From Lysinibacillus contaminans (GTDB lineage Bacteria; Bacillota; Bacilli; Bacillales_A; Planococcaceae): a DNA stretch of 64,000 nt. The stretch spans positions 806,001-870,000 of the forward strand of contig NZ_LGRV01000003.1 in NCBI RefSeq assembly GCF_001278945.1. The letters are read 5' to 3'. A program made the translations under genes and the position numbers. Under the pieces are notes generated by a model. It was not told the origin of the DNA. It searched no databases and was given only the letters and a program-made list of their open reading frames with translations. This document shows positions 52,462-61,567 of the stretch, in pieces; within the stretch, counting starts at the first letter, position 1; each line of letters starts with the position of its first letter.

Positions 52462-53575
52462 GTTACAAGAAGGCGTATTACCAGAGGTTAATCAGCGACA
52501 TCCTTATGCAATTGTCGCGATTACGAAGCATGGTGTACAGCTGGGACGAAAATTACAACAGTCATTTTCGCAAGGCGACCTTTACTATATGGGGAAATTC
52601 GAGCACGGTGACGAGGAGCAAAAACATATTCAAATGTTTACTGGCACAGTGCGCCTGCTTCTACCAACTTTGTTTAAGCAATATAAAGGGTTAATTTTAA
52701 TTATTTCACTCGGTGCAGTCGTTCGTATGATTGCACCGATTTTAAAGGATAAGAAGACAGACCCGGGTGTTGTTGTTATTGATGATCGAGGGGAGAATGT
52801 CATTAGTGTACTTTCTGGTCATTTAGGCGGTGCCAATGAATTAACGTATGAAGTGGCGGCGGCAATGGGTGCAAACCCTATTATTACAACAGCTTCTGAT
52901 GTGCAAAAAACGATTCCGGTCGATTTATTCGGTTCGCGTTTTGGTTGGGTGTGGGATAGTGAGGATAAGTTAACGCCTGTTAGTGCTTCTGTTGTGAATG
53001 AGGAGCATGTTGCGATTGTACAGGAAACAGGTGAGCGTGATTGGTGGATGCGTGATACGCCGATGCCAGAACAAATAAAAGTGTATCCCTCAACGCAAGC
53101 GGCAATCGAAGCAAAGCCTCATGCGACGTTACTTATTACGGACCGCATCATTGAGCCAGAAGAAGAAGTATTACTTGAGAATGGTGTTATTTATCGACCA
53201 AAGTCAGTTGTTCTTGGTATGGGCTGTAATCGAAGCACATCAATCGAAGAGATCGAGCAAGTCATTGATGAAACATTGGCTGAACTAAAGCTATCGAAAA
53301 AAAGTGTCAAAGCACTTTGTACGATTGACTTGAAAAAAGACGAGCAGTGCTTTATTGATATAACACAAAAATACGATTGGGAATTCATCACGTATACACC
53401 AGATGAATTGAACGAAATTAAATTCCCATCACCATCTGAAACGGTATTCAAATTTACAGGGGCATACGGTGTGAGTGAACCAGCCGCGATGCGTTACGCA
53501 AAAGTTGAGACATTAGTATTACCAAAGAAAAAATCAGGCAATGCGACGATTTCTGTTGCAAGACGCCCATTTTAA
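52454..53575 (+). CDS. cbiG: Cobalt-precorrin-5A hydrolase
   Basis: 373 residues from GTG 52454. The N-terminal domain, the central SLGAVVRMIAPILKDKKTDP and VISVLSGHLGGANELT, and the C-terminal CobE-like domain (VLGMGCNRSTSIEEIEQVID) give the full CbiG layout. It opens the delta-lactone and releases the C2 fragment as acetaldehyde. Another marker of the anaerobic pathway. Overlaps cbiF, and cbiA follows after 11 bases. Confidence 0.95.
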   Translation: MIELQEGVLPEVNQRHPYAIVAITKHGVQLGRKLQQSFSQGDLYYMGKFEHGDEEQKHIQMFTGTVRLLLPTLFKQYKGLILIISLGAVVRMIAPILKDKKTDPGVVVIDDRGENVISVLSGHLGGANELTYEVAAAMGANPIITTASDVQKTIPVDLFGSRFGWVWDSEDKLTPVSASVVNEEHVAIVQETGERDWWMRDTPMPEQIKVYPSTQAAIEAKPHATLLITDRIIEPEEEVLLENGVIYRPKSVVLGMGCNRSTSIEEIEQVIDETLAELKLSKKSVKALCTIDLKKDEQCFIDITQKYDWEFITYTPDELNEIKFPSPSETVFKFTGAYGVSEPAAMRYAKVETLVLPKKKSGNATISVARRPF

Positions 53576-53586
53576 GGAGGAATTGC

Positions 53587-54954
53587 ATGGAAACAAATCG
53601 CTTTGTACTTGCCGGGACTGGAAGTGGTGTTGGTAAAACGACATTTACAATTGGTCTCATGAAGGCATTACAGGATAAAGGGAAAATCGTGCAAGGCTTT
53701 AAATGTGGTCCTGATTATATTGACCCAACCTATCATACAGCTGTGACAGGCCGTGTATCCCGTAATATTGATAGCTGGATGTTTTCACATGAAGCAGTAC
53801 GTGACATTGTAGCACGTGCAAGCAAGGATGCAGAAGTCTCGATCATTGAGGGTGTCATGGGGTTTTATGATGGCAAAAGCCCGTTATCGGATGCCGGTTC
53901 GGCTGCTGAAATCAGTGTGGTTACGGAAAGTCCTGTGATTTTGATTGTGAACTGCGCGAGTATGGCAAGAAGTGTTGCTGCTGTTGTGAAGGGCTTCCAA
54001 CTACTTTCTGACAAGCCGAATATTGTTGGCGTCATTGCCAATCAAGTTGGTAGTGAAGGACATTATGAAATTGCAAAAGCAGCCATTGAGCAAGAATGTG
54101 GCATTCCGGTCATTGGTTATTTAAAGCGTGAGGCAGACATTGATATTCCGAGCCGCCATTTGGGGTTAATTCCTGCAATTGAACGTGGAGAGCTAGATAC
54201 CTTTTTTGATAAGCTTGGCGCTTTAATAGCAGAAACGATTGATTTGGATTTACTTCTTGCCTTGACAAAAGCACCAGTGCTTGAAGAAACAGGTCACTTA
54301 TTTGACCAAGAACCACAACAAGATGTATGCATCGCGGTAGCAAAAGATGCAGCATTTAACTTTTATTATGAGGAAAATTTAGCGTTGCTACGTGCAAAAG
54401 GTGCGACGTTGCAATTTTTCTCCCCATTAGCGAATGAACCTGTGCCAGCTGAGGCAGACGGGCTATATATCGGTGGTGGTTTCCCAGAAGAATTTGCTGA
54501 AACACTTGCGCAAAATGATCTAACAAAGCAATCAATTCGCGAGGTGATTAATAAGGGCTTGCCGACTTTAGCCGAATGTGGAGGGTTTATGTATTGCACA
54601 GAAGCCATTACGAATAGTTCTGATGAACGTTATGAAATGCTTGGAGTTATTCCAGGTGAGGTAGCGATGCAAACAAAACTTGCGGCACTCGGGTATCGCG
54701 AAATTTCCGGCACAGAGGGTAACTTTTTAATTGGAGCGAATGAAGAGGCGAAAGGGCATGAATTCCATTATTCGAAATATAGCGGTGAGCATGAAACACC
54801 AGCTTATGAAACGAAAGGTCGTTTCGGTCAAAAGCAGGAAGGCTATAACGTGAACAATTTAGTAGCGGGCTATACGCATTTTCATTTCGTATCGAATCCA
54901 CAACTCGTGGACAATTGGATTACAGCATGTAAGAAGGTGAAAAACGGTGACTAA
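53587..54954 (+). CDS. cbiA: Cobyrinic acid a,c-diamide synthase
   Basis: 455 residues with AAGGAGG before the ATG. Dethiobiotin-synthetase-like ATP domain with AGTGSGVGKTT (9-19) and GFKCGPDYIDPTYH. The C-terminal type I glutamine amidotransferase domain has catalytic Cys331 (LAECGGFMY) and the His in GYTHFHFVSNP. It amidates the a and c carboxylates of cobyrinate with ATP and glutamine. Overlaps the next gene by 8 bases. Confidence 0.96.
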   Translation: METNRFVLAGTGSGVGKTTFTIGLMKALQDKGKIVQGFKCGPDYIDPTYHTAVTGRVSRNIDSWMFSHEAVRDIVARASKDAEVSIIEGVMGFYDGKSPLSDAGSAAEISVVTESPVILIVNCASMARSVAAVVKGFQLLSDKPNIVGVIANQVGSEGHYEIAKAAIEQECGIPVIGYLKREADIDIPSRHLGLIPAIERGELDTFFDKLGALIAETIDLDLLLALTKAPVLEETGHLFDQEPQQDVCIAVAKDAAFNFYYEENLALLRAKGATLQFFSPLANEPVPAEADGLYIGGGFPEEFAETLAQNDLTKQSIREVINKGLPTLAECGGFMYCTEAITNSSDERYEMLGVIPGEVAMQTKLAALGYREISGTEGNFLIGANEEAKGHEFHYSKYSGEHETPAYETKGRFGQKQEGYNVNNLVAGYTHFHFVSNPQLVDNWITACKKVKNGD

Positions 54955-55585
54955 TTATTTTCCAATACATTTAAATATCGAATATAAAACAGTTGTCATT
55001 GTTGGTGGTGGGCATGTTGCAACGCAAAAAGTGGCATCATTACTACTAGCAAAGGCAAATGTTGTGATTATCAGTCCAACATTGCATGAAACACTAGTGC
55101 CACTTGCTGAGTCAGGACAAATCACGTGGCGTGAAAAAGCATTTGAGCCGCGTGATTTAGATGATGCCTCGCTTATTATTGCGGCAACAAATGAACCCGC
55201 AGTCAATGATGCGGTGCAAGAAGCGGCACAACACTGGCAGTTATTGAATCGTGCGGATGCTCAAGGGGCTAGTGATTTTATAACACCAGCAACGGTTCGC
55301 CGTGGTCCACTTGTTTTAACCGTTTCAACGTCAGGTGCGAGCCCGGCTTTAGCGCGAAAAATAAAAAAAGATTTAGCACTGCAATTTGATGATGTCTATG
55401 AAGACTATGTATGCTTTTTACAGCAAGCACGGTTGATGGTTACCGCTACGTTTGAAAAAGGTGAAAAGCGTAGTACGGCTTTAAAAGCTTTACTTGAACC
55501 GTCTTTACTGGAATGGACACGCAGTGGCGATATCGAGAAACGAGAAGCTTTTTTACAACAATTATTGACGGGAGAATCACAATGA
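54947..55585 (+). CDS. Precorrin-2 dehydrogenase / sirohydrochlorin-forming protein (CysG N-domain type)
   Basis: 212 residues from GTG 54947. NAD-binding VVIVGGGHVATQKVASLL, then LIIAATNEPAVNDAVQEAA and VSTSGASPALARKIKKDL are those of the Met8/SirC/YlnF family. It oxidises precorrin-2 to sirohydrochlorin, the substrate of CbiX. It lacks the C-terminal methyltransferase domain of enterobacterial CysG; that activity is supplied by the next gene, which overlaps by 4 bases. No residue was singled out that would tell whether it also chelates metal. Confidence 0.92.
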   Translation: MTNYFPIHLNIEYKTVVIVGGGHVATQKVASLLLAKANVVIISPTLHETLVPLAESGQITWREKAFEPRDLDDASLIIAATNEPAVNDAVQEAAQHWQLLNRADAQGASDFITPATVRRGPLVLTVSTSGASPALARKIKKDLALQFDDVYEDYVCFLQQARLMVTATFEKGEKRSTALKALLEPSLLEWTRSGDIEKREAFLQQLLTGESQ

Positions 55586-56349
55586 ATGACGGAATAGTAT
55601 ATTTAGTTGGAGCAGGCCCTGGTGATCCGAAATTGATTACTGTATATGGTCTAGAATGCATTCAAAAGGCAGATGTCATCGCGTACGATCGCCTCGTTAA
55701 TCCTAAATTGTTGGACTATGCAAAAAAAGATGCCGAACTCGTTTACTGCGGAAAATTGCCCGGGAAACATCACCTTATTCAAGAGGAAATACATGAACTT
55801 CTTGTTGCAAAAGCGCAAGAAGGTAAGGTTGTAACGCGTTTAAAAGGCGGAGATCCGTTTGTTTTTGGACGTGGTGCAGAAGAAGCTGAGGTATTAAAAA
55901 ATCATGGTATTCCCTATGAAATTGTTCCGGGCATTACAGCAGGTATCGCAGCACCAGCGTACGCAGGAATTCCTGTTACACATAGGGATTACGCTACAAG
56001 TTTTGCGCTTGTCACTGGACATGGCCGTGAAGATAAAGGACAAGACTTTTTAAATTGGCCTGCGCTTGCAACAGGTATAGATACGGTTGCCTTTTATATG
56101 AGCGTCGGCAATATTTCATATATTGCGAAAAAAATGATTGAACATGGACGTAAAGCAACAACACCAGTTGCAGTCATTGAGTGGGGCACTACAGACAAAC
56201 AGCGTACGATTACGGGACAACTGGATGAAATTGCAAGCATTATTGAACGAGAAGGCTATCATAACCCTTCGATGATTGTCGTTGGAGATGTCGTCCATGT
56301 ACGTGAGAAAATCCAGTGGTTCCAAGAGCAACAACTCGAAACTACATAA
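55582..56349 (+). CDS. cobA: Uroporphyrinogen-III C-methyltransferase (SUMT)
   Basis: 255 residues from ATG 55582 after ACGGGAG; the frame is open upstream but belongs to the previous gene. VYLVGAGPGDPKLITVYGLE, VTRLKGGDPFVFGRGAEEAE and VPGITAGIAAPAYAGIPVTH are hallmark SUMT motifs. It methylates C2 and C7 of uroporphyrinogen III to precorrin-2, opening the pathway to sirohaem and cobalamin. The name cysG(A) is used for this gene in Bacillus megaterium. Confidence 0.96.
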   Translation: MNDGIVYLVGAGPGDPKLITVYGLECIQKADVIAYDRLVNPKLLDYAKKDAELVYCGKLPGKHHLIQEEIHELLVAKAQEGKVVTRLKGGDPFVFGRGAEEAEVLKNHGIPYEIVPGITAGIAAPAYAGIPVTHRDYATSFALVTGHGREDKGQDFLNWPALATGIDTVAFYMSVGNISYIAKKMIEHGRKATTPVAVIEWGTTDKQRTITGQLDEIASIIEREGYHNPSMIVVGDVVHVREKIQWFQEQQLETT

Positions 56350-56364
56350 TAAGGGGAGAACAGT

Positions 56365-56928
56365 ATGTCAGTCATCGAAGCATTAAAACAAAGACGAGCG
56401 ATTCGTAATTACACAACACTAGCTGTTGAAAAAGAGAAGATTGAGCAAATCTTACAAGCAGCTACTTATGCGCCAAATGACAGAATGCGTGAACCTTGGC
56501 ATTTTTATGTCATGCAAGGTGAGGCAATGCAACGTTATGAAGAAATGGCAACTGCTTATTTACAAGAACGTTTTCCGACAAAACCGAATCTAGTTGAAAG
56601 TTCATTAAAAGTTGTACAAACGACGCCAGTTGCTATTGTTGTTACCGCAGATATCGTTGAAGGTGATGCTGACGCAACAGAAGACAATGTTTTTGCTGTA
56701 TGCAGTGCCATTATGTCGATGTGGCTTGCAGCAGAGGAACTAGGACTTGGCTTCGTGTGGCGTACACGTGGCGTAGGACTTGTACATGATACGCGTATGC
56801 ATGAATTTATCGGTGCAAGTAACACACAAAAGGTCGTTGGTACGATTTTCATTGGCTATCCAGAAGAGCAACTCGTAACAGAAAAGAAACGCACTTCATT
56901 TGAAGAAAAAACAACTTGGCTTGCTTAG
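56365..56928 (+). CDS. cbiY: Nitroreductase-family flavoprotein CbiY
   Basis: 187 residues after AAGGGGAG. FMN-binding nitroreductase fold: N-terminal ALKQRRAIRNYT, TYAPNDRMREPWHFYV, and C-terminal GTIFIGYPEE. Its place between cobA and btuR matches cbiY of the Bacillus megaterium operon. A flavin reductase that makes Co(I) for the adenosyltransferase encoded next would fit this position, but the function is not established. It is not obviously BluB, whose reaction needs oxygen and would belong to lower-ligand synthesis. Confidence 0.8.
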   Translation: MSVIEALKQRRAIRNYTTLAVEKEKIEQILQAATYAPNDRMREPWHFYVMQGEAMQRYEEMATAYLQERFPTKPNLVESSLKVVQTTPVAIVVTADIVEGDADATEDNVFAVCSAIMSMWLAAEELGLGFVWRTRGVGLVHDTRMHEFIGASNTQKVVGTIFIGYPEEQLVTEKKRTSFEEKTTWLA

Positions 56929-56953
56929 CTTAATTGATAGGAGATGAAAATAA

Positions 56954-57490
56954 ATGGCTAGAAAAGGCTTGTTTTTAATGTATACAGGTGAAGGCAAAGG
57001 GAAAACAACTGCCTCACTTGGTGTGACATTACGTGCAGTTGGCCGCGGCTTAAATGTACGCTATATGCAGTTTATTAAATCACCCGATCGTACTTATGGA
57101 GAGCAAATTGCGCTTCGTAAGCTCGGGGTTGAAATGGAACAAATGGGGATCGGCTTTACATGGACGAAAACACCAGAAGAACACAGAGTAGCCCTTGCAA
57201 AAGCCTGGACAAAAACAAAAGCAGCTTTGCAAGATGACAGCATCGACTTACTAGTGCTAGATGAACTGAATAATGCACTTGCTATTACGAAATTCCCTGT
57301 CGATGATGTCCTACCTTTAGCTGAAGTCATTGAAGCTATTCAAAATCGCCCCCCAACGATGCATATTGTCGTAACAGGTCGTAGTGCAAATGCAACACTC
57401 ATTGAAATGGCTGATTTAGTATCGACAATCGATGCGACGAAACATTATTATGACGAAGGAATTCCAGCAGTCAAAGGGCTCGAATTTTAA
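56954..57490 (+). CDS. btuR: Corrinoid adenosyltransferase, CobA/BtuR type
   Basis: 178 residues. P-loop GEGKGKT at residues 12-18, then RGLNVRYMQFIK and LLVLDELNNALAI, typical of CobA/BtuR enzymes. It transfers the adenosyl group of ATP to the Co(I) corrinoid. Placed between cbiY and cbiP, so adenosylation would precede the last four amidations, as in the known pathway. The preceding ribosome binding site is TAGGAGATG. Confidence 0.95.
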   Translation: MARKGLFLMYTGEGKGKTTASLGVTLRAVGRGLNVRYMQFIKSPDRTYGEQIALRKLGVEMEQMGIGFTWTKTPEEHRVALAKAWTKTKAALQDDSIDLLVLDELNNALAITKFPVDDVLPLAEVIEAIQNRPPTMHIVVTGRSANATLIEMADLVSTIDATKHYYDEGIPAVKGLEF

Positions 57491-57502
57491 GGAGGAACTA
57501 AT

Positions 57503-59008
57503 ATGCCTGCTAAGTCAATTATGATTCAAGGAACGGCTTCAGATGTAGGGAAAAGTATGATTTGTACCGCGCTTTGTCGTATATTTTCGAATGATGGACT
57601 ACGTGTAGTGCCCTTTAAGTCACAAAATATGGCACTCAATTCGTTCGTGACAGAGGATGGTGGGGAAATCGGTCGTGCACAAGGCGTACAGGCGGAAGCA
57701 GCGCGCGTAGTCGCTACGACGGATATGAACCCGATTTTACTAAAGCCAAAGCAAAATATGGTGTCTGAGGTAATTGTGCACGGCAAGCATTTTTTAGATA
57801 TGGATGCAAAAAGCTACCGTAACAAGTTTGTAAGCGATGCGATGCCAATTGTAGAAAAATCCGTGCGGAAATTACAAGAAGCATATGATGTCATTGTGTT
57901 AGAAGGCGCAGGAAGTCCAGCTGAAATCAACTTGAAAGACCGTGATATTGCTAATATGCGCATGGCACATTTAGCTGATGCAGCAGTCGTTTTAGTGGCC
58001 GATATCGATAGAGGGGGCGTCTTTGCGTCGATTATTGGAACACTTGCTCTTTTAGATGACGCGGAGCGTGCGCGTGTCAAAGGCATAGTTATTAATAAAT
58101 TCCGTGGTATGCGCGAATTGCTAGATGATGGAATTACGTGGCTTGAGCAGGAAACGGGAATTCCTGTACTGGGTGTAGTGCCGTATATGGATGTCAATAT
58201 CGAAGCAGAAGATTCACTAGCATTGTCTGCATTACGATTTAAAAAACCAAAAAAAGATGAATTTGCGATTGATGTGGCCATGATTCGTTTACCGCGTATT
58301 TCGAATTTTACCGATGTCGATCCATTTTTTGATGAGCCTGAAGTCGGTGTCCGTTTAATAGCGAATGTGTCTGAACTAGGGACACCAGACCTTTTAATTG
58401 TGCCGGGAACGAAAAGTACGATAGATGATTTAGCTTGGTTAAAGGCGCAAGGTTTTGATTTAGCTATTGAAAATCTACGTGCATGTGGAACGAAAATTAT
58501 CGGTATTTGCGGTGGCTTCCAAATGCTTGGGGAAACGTTATTAGACCCTGATGCGGTTGAAGGCAATGGAGAAAATGCACAAGGGTTAGCGTTATTGCCT
58601 ATTGAAACGATTTTTGTTGGCGATAAAAAAACGGTACAAATGTCCGGCACATTAACGGACAGTGCTATGGAGTTAACTGGCTATGAAATTCATCTTGGAC
58701 GCACAACGATTTTACGTGAAGAAGTATCACCGTTTTTACAGTTAGCAGATGGTCGTGTTGATGGAGCTGTAAGTGCAGATGGGCAAGTGATCGGTTCATA
58801 TTTCCACGGATTATTCCATAACCGTCTGTTTACACGAAAACTTGTCAATGAATTACGCGTGAAAAAAGGGTTAACATTGCTAACAAGTGATGTGAAAAGT
58901 GATGCAGAACGCCGTGAGGAAGCCTATAATATGTTGGCTAAACATGTGCGTGCAAATATAGATATGGAAAAAGTATATGAACTGCTTAATTTAGAGGTGA
59001 AGGCATGA
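57503..59008 (+). CDS. cbiP: Adenosylcobyric acid synthase
   Basis: 501 residues, AAGGAGG before the ATG. N-terminal ATP domain (IMIQGTASDVGKSMICTALC, VVPFKSQNMALNSF), then VLEGAGSPAEINLKDRDIAN. The C-terminal amidotransferase domain has Cys336 (IGICGGFQMLG) and His435 (GSYFHGLFHN). It amidates the b, d, e and g side chains. This is the last recognised corrin-pathway enzyme of the operon. Its stop overlaps the methyltransferase start by 4 bases (ATGA). Confidence 0.96.
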   Translation: MPAKSIMIQGTASDVGKSMICTALCRIFSNDGLRVVPFKSQNMALNSFVTEDGGEIGRAQGVQAEAARVVATTDMNPILLKPKQNMVSEVIVHGKHFLDMDAKSYRNKFVSDAMPIVEKSVRKLQEAYDVIVLEGAGSPAEINLKDRDIANMRMAHLADAAVVLVADIDRGGVFASIIGTLALLDDAERARVKGIVINKFRGMRELLDDGITWLEQETGIPVLGVVPYMDVNIEAEDSLALSALRFKKPKKDEFAIDVAMIRLPRISNFTDVDPFFDEPEVGVRLIANVSELGTPDLLIVPGTKSTIDDLAWLKAQGFDLAIENLRACGTKIIGICGGFQMLGETLLDPDAVEGNGENAQGLALLPIETIFVGDKKTVQMSGTLTDSAMELTGYEIHLGRTTILREEVSPFLQLADGRVDGAVSADGQVIGSYFHGLFHNRLFTRKLVNELRVKKGLTLLTSDVKSDAERREEAYNMLAKHVRANIDMEKVYELLNLEVKA

Positions 59009-59841
59009 CAAGAAAAGGACCACTCGCTATTAATTATGAGGCATTATGGCAAGAAGGTATGAAAGATTGGCATGGGAAAATGCCGGAGCGTATGGTAGAT
59101 GATACATTAGAAGAGCAGTTTTGGGCACAGTCGATCGCACGTAAGAAAATTGGACAAACCGATCCATATGCAGCACGTATTTTTGAAGCAATACGCGAAA
59201 AGATTGAACCGCAACAATCTGTTTTGGAGATTGGACCAGGCTGGGGTAACTACACGTTTCCACTGGCCGATTATGCAAAGAAGTTAACATGTGTTGATAG
59301 TTCTGAGAGTGTGCTTGCATACTTAGAAAGCTGTTTAAGTGATCAAGAGCATGTGAGTTATGTCCATGCGAAGTGGGAAGAACTGGGCGAGGATACTATC
59401 GGCGCGCATGACGTTGTAATCGGGGTAAATTGCTTTTATCGTATGATTCATATTAAAGAGGCACTTCGCCATATGAACCGACTTGCGAAAAAGCGTGCCA
59501 TCATAGGGATGACGACAGGTCCGATTCAACCACACTATGAGGTCCTACATGCAAAGTATGGCTACGATATCAAGTTTCCACGTAGAGACTATATTGAATT
59601 TTTAAATTTGCTCTATGAAATGGATATTTATGCGGAGTGTGATATTGTGAAACTTAAACGTACATATGAATATAATTCCTATGAGCAACTCATTACGACG
59701 CAAAGTAAAAAAATCTTAACTGAAGGTTACCAACGTGCGCATGTAGAGGAGGCACTTGCACCCTTTATTGAAGAAGTAGATGGTCGATATTACTATCGCC
59801 ACGACTTCCATGCAGCCCTTGTTTCTTGGGAGCCAAAATAG
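59005..59841 (+). CDS. Class I SAM-dependent methyltransferase at the end of the cobalamin operon, role unknown
   Basis: 278 residues. Motif I is VLEIGPGWGNYTFPLADYAK at about 73-92, followed by LTCVDSSESVL and a VIGVNCFYRM motif IV region, so the SAM fold is clear. The GAGGTGAAGGC site and 4-base overlap with cbiP (ATGA) show that it belongs to the operon. All eight pathway methylations already have enzymes here (cobA, cbiL, H60, F, D, ET), so it must act on something else: a corrinoid side product, an importer ligand or an unrelated molecule. The terminator at 59881 follows. Confidence 0.85.
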   Translation: MTRKGPLAINYEALWQEGMKDWHGKMPERMVDDTLEEQFWAQSIARKKIGQTDPYAARIFEAIREKIEPQQSVLEIGPGWGNYTFPLADYAKKLTCVDSSESVLAYLESCLSDQEHVSYVHAKWEELGEDTIGAHDVVIGVNCFYRMIHIKEALRHMNRLAKKRAIIGMTTGPIQPHYEVLHAKYGYDIKFPRRDYIEFLNLLYEMDIYAECDIVKLKRTYEYNSYEQLITTQSKKILTEGYQRAHVEEALAPFIEEVDGRYYYRHDFHAALVSWEPK

Positions 59842-59880
59842 TGCTAAGCACACAATTAATTAGATGATTAGTAAAAAAAC

Positions 59881-59917
59881 AGCTGTATTCCTCCTAAAGG
59901 AATACAGCTATTTTATT
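59881..59917 (+). terminator. Terminator of the cobalamin biosynthesis operon
   Basis: AGCTGTATTCC (59881-59891) with GGAATACAGCT (59899-59909), perfect 11-bp stem, then ATTTTATTT; an A-run upstream allows use on the minus strand too. Confidence 0.9.
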
Positions 59918-60050
59918 TGAAAGAGACTTTCAGATTTGATGCAGGAGACGAATGAGTAGTTGGTAGTGATTCGTCATGATATAATAACTCTATTTATTAC
60001 TAATCGAGTTAATTTCATAAATAGTTTTTCTAGGGAAAATTACGAACATC

Positions 60051-60175
60051 TCAGTAGAGCGGAAGGCGGCGACTCCAGCGGGAAAAGCAAGCGAACCGAG
60101 ACCCTGGACTGAGCGTAGCGAGGGAAGCGGCTCGGTGCTTGCCCGCGGAAAGCGTCCGCCTGTAGCGTAACGATG
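60051..60175 (+). repeat. GC-rich dispersed repeat, short form (copy 2)
   Basis: Same core as 5347-5475: CGACTCCAGCGGGAAAAGCA, ACCGAGACCCTGGACTGAGC, GGAAGCGGCTCGGTGCTTGC, CCGCGGAAAGCG. Its ends have lost the GTTGATT/AATCAAC inverted repeat. It lies in the 59842-60297 gap, which otherwise contains the operon terminator and AT-rich promoter sequence for ribonuclease Z. Confidence 0.8.
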
Positions 60176-60297
60176 TGAACAATCATATTTTTTATCTTTG
60201 CAATGTTCATATTTATTGATGGAAATACGAATTATTAAATTGATTAAATCATAATTGGTTTATAAAATAAGAAACAGAGTAAATTGAGGTGAAGTAT

Positions 60298-61233
60298 ATG
60301 CAGTTACATTTTTTAGGGACAGGCGCAGGGATGCCATCTAAGGAACGAAACACAAGTGCATTAATGGTGAAGTTACTTGATGAAATCGGCGAAATGTGGC
60401 TGTTTGATTGTGGTGAGGCGACTCAACATCAAATATTGCGTACATCTTTAAAGCCTCGTAAAGTGACAAAGATTTTTGTGACACATTTACATGGTGATCA
60501 TATTTTCGGGTTGCCGGGATTCCTTAGCTCACGTTCTTTTCAAGGTGGGGATGAGGAGCTAACGATTTATGGCCCAATTGGATTACAACAATGGATTGAG
60601 ATGACGCTCGCTTTATCCAAAACACATTTGACGTATCCGCTAAAATTTGTAGAGGTAAGTGAGGGCATTATTTACGAAGATGCACAGTTTGTCGTACGAG
60701 CAGGTGAATTACGTCATGTTGTACCTTGTTTCGGCTACCGGATTGAGCAGAAGGATTTGCCAGGAGAGTTACTGTTTGAAAAAACTCAGGCACTCGGTGT
60801 GCCAAAGGGTCCTCTTTTGGGCCAGTTAAAAAGCGGTCGAGACATTAAACTAGATAACGGTGTAATAGTGCGAGCTACAGATGTATTGGCACCACCTCAA
60901 AAAGGGTTTACTTTAACGATTTTAGGAGATACAAAATACTGTGAAGAAGCGATTGCCTTAGCAAAAGATGCAGATATTGTTGTACATGAAGCTACATTTG
61001 ACGGTTCTACAATTGAATTAGCAGCAAATTATGGACATTCAACAAATATGGAAGCGGCGACTGTTGCAAGCCGAGCCCAGGCACGTTATTTACTTTTAAA
61101 TCATTTAAGTGCACGATTTTTACCAAGTGACTTCCCGCAGTTTTTAGCAGAAGCACAGGGGATTTTTGCTCAAACTTATTTAACATCAGATTATGCTTTA
61201 TTTAGTTGGCATAATGGTAAGTTAACCTGTTAA
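60298..61233 (+). CDS. rnz: Ribonuclease Z
   Basis: 311 residues from ATG 60298, 5 bases after GAGGTGA (GTG 60289 overlaps that site). Metallo-beta-lactamase fold with the zinc motif His63-x-His65-x-Asp67-His68 (THLHGDHIFGLPGFL), a later GDTKYCEEAI, EATFDGS, YGHSTNMEAA and LNHLSARF. The start (MQLHFLGTGAGMPSKERNTS) is characteristic of bacterial tRNase Z. It trims the 3' trailer of tRNA precursors that lack an encoded CCA. Confidence 0.95.
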   Translation: MQLHFLGTGAGMPSKERNTSALMVKLLDEIGEMWLFDCGEATQHQILRTSLKPRKVTKIFVTHLHGDHIFGLPGFLSSRSFQGGDEELTIYGPIGLQQWIEMTLALSKTHLTYPLKFVEVSEGIIYEDAQFVVRAGELRHVVPCFGYRIEQKDLPGELLFEKTQALGVPKGPLLGQLKSGRDIKLDNGVIVRATDVLAPPQKGFTLTILGDTKYCEEAIALAKDADIVVHEATFDGSTIELAANYGHSTNMEAATVASRAQARYLLLNHLSARFLPSDFPQFLAEAQGIFAQTYLTSDYALFSWHNGKLTC

Positions 61234-61246
61234 TTATATAAATATA

Positions 61247-61299
61247 AAGATAAGTATCTTTTTTTGTGAATGTACACTAAAAAAGATGCTTATTTTTTT
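61247..61299 (+). terminator. Terminator of rnz
   Basis: ATAAGTATCTTTTTT pairs with AAAAAAGATGCTTAT and is followed by seven T residues. The remaining gap to 61567 is AT-rich leader with no gene. Confidence 0.75.
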
Positions 61300-61567
61300 G
61301 TCTAAATAGGCCAAACAAACCGTATAGGAATGAAGAAATATATAGAATAATTCAGGTGGAAATAATAAATATCTTGTAATATCGCATGATTTATTAATAT
61401 ATTTCTATCTACTTTAGAAAATTCTGAAATTTTATTACGAAATAATGACATTTTCCTATCTAAAATAAATTTAATAAGCTAATTTTTGGGAAAAAATAAT
61501 TAAATATATTGAACGGTTATTGTATGATGAAATTGAAATTATGTAACATCATCAGGGGGACAGGTTT

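Noticed and set aside
56365..56928. BluB (5,6-dimethylbenzimidazole synthase) for the nitroreductase-family gene
   Set aside because: Position and sequence fit cbiY of the Bacillus megaterium operon better, and no lower-ligand gene (cobT) is nearby; identity as BluB cannot be supported.
57814..58650. 278-codon minus-strand open frame opposite cbiP
   Set aside because: Shadow frame inside an unambiguous cbiP gene; serine/alanine-rich nonsense sequence and no start context.
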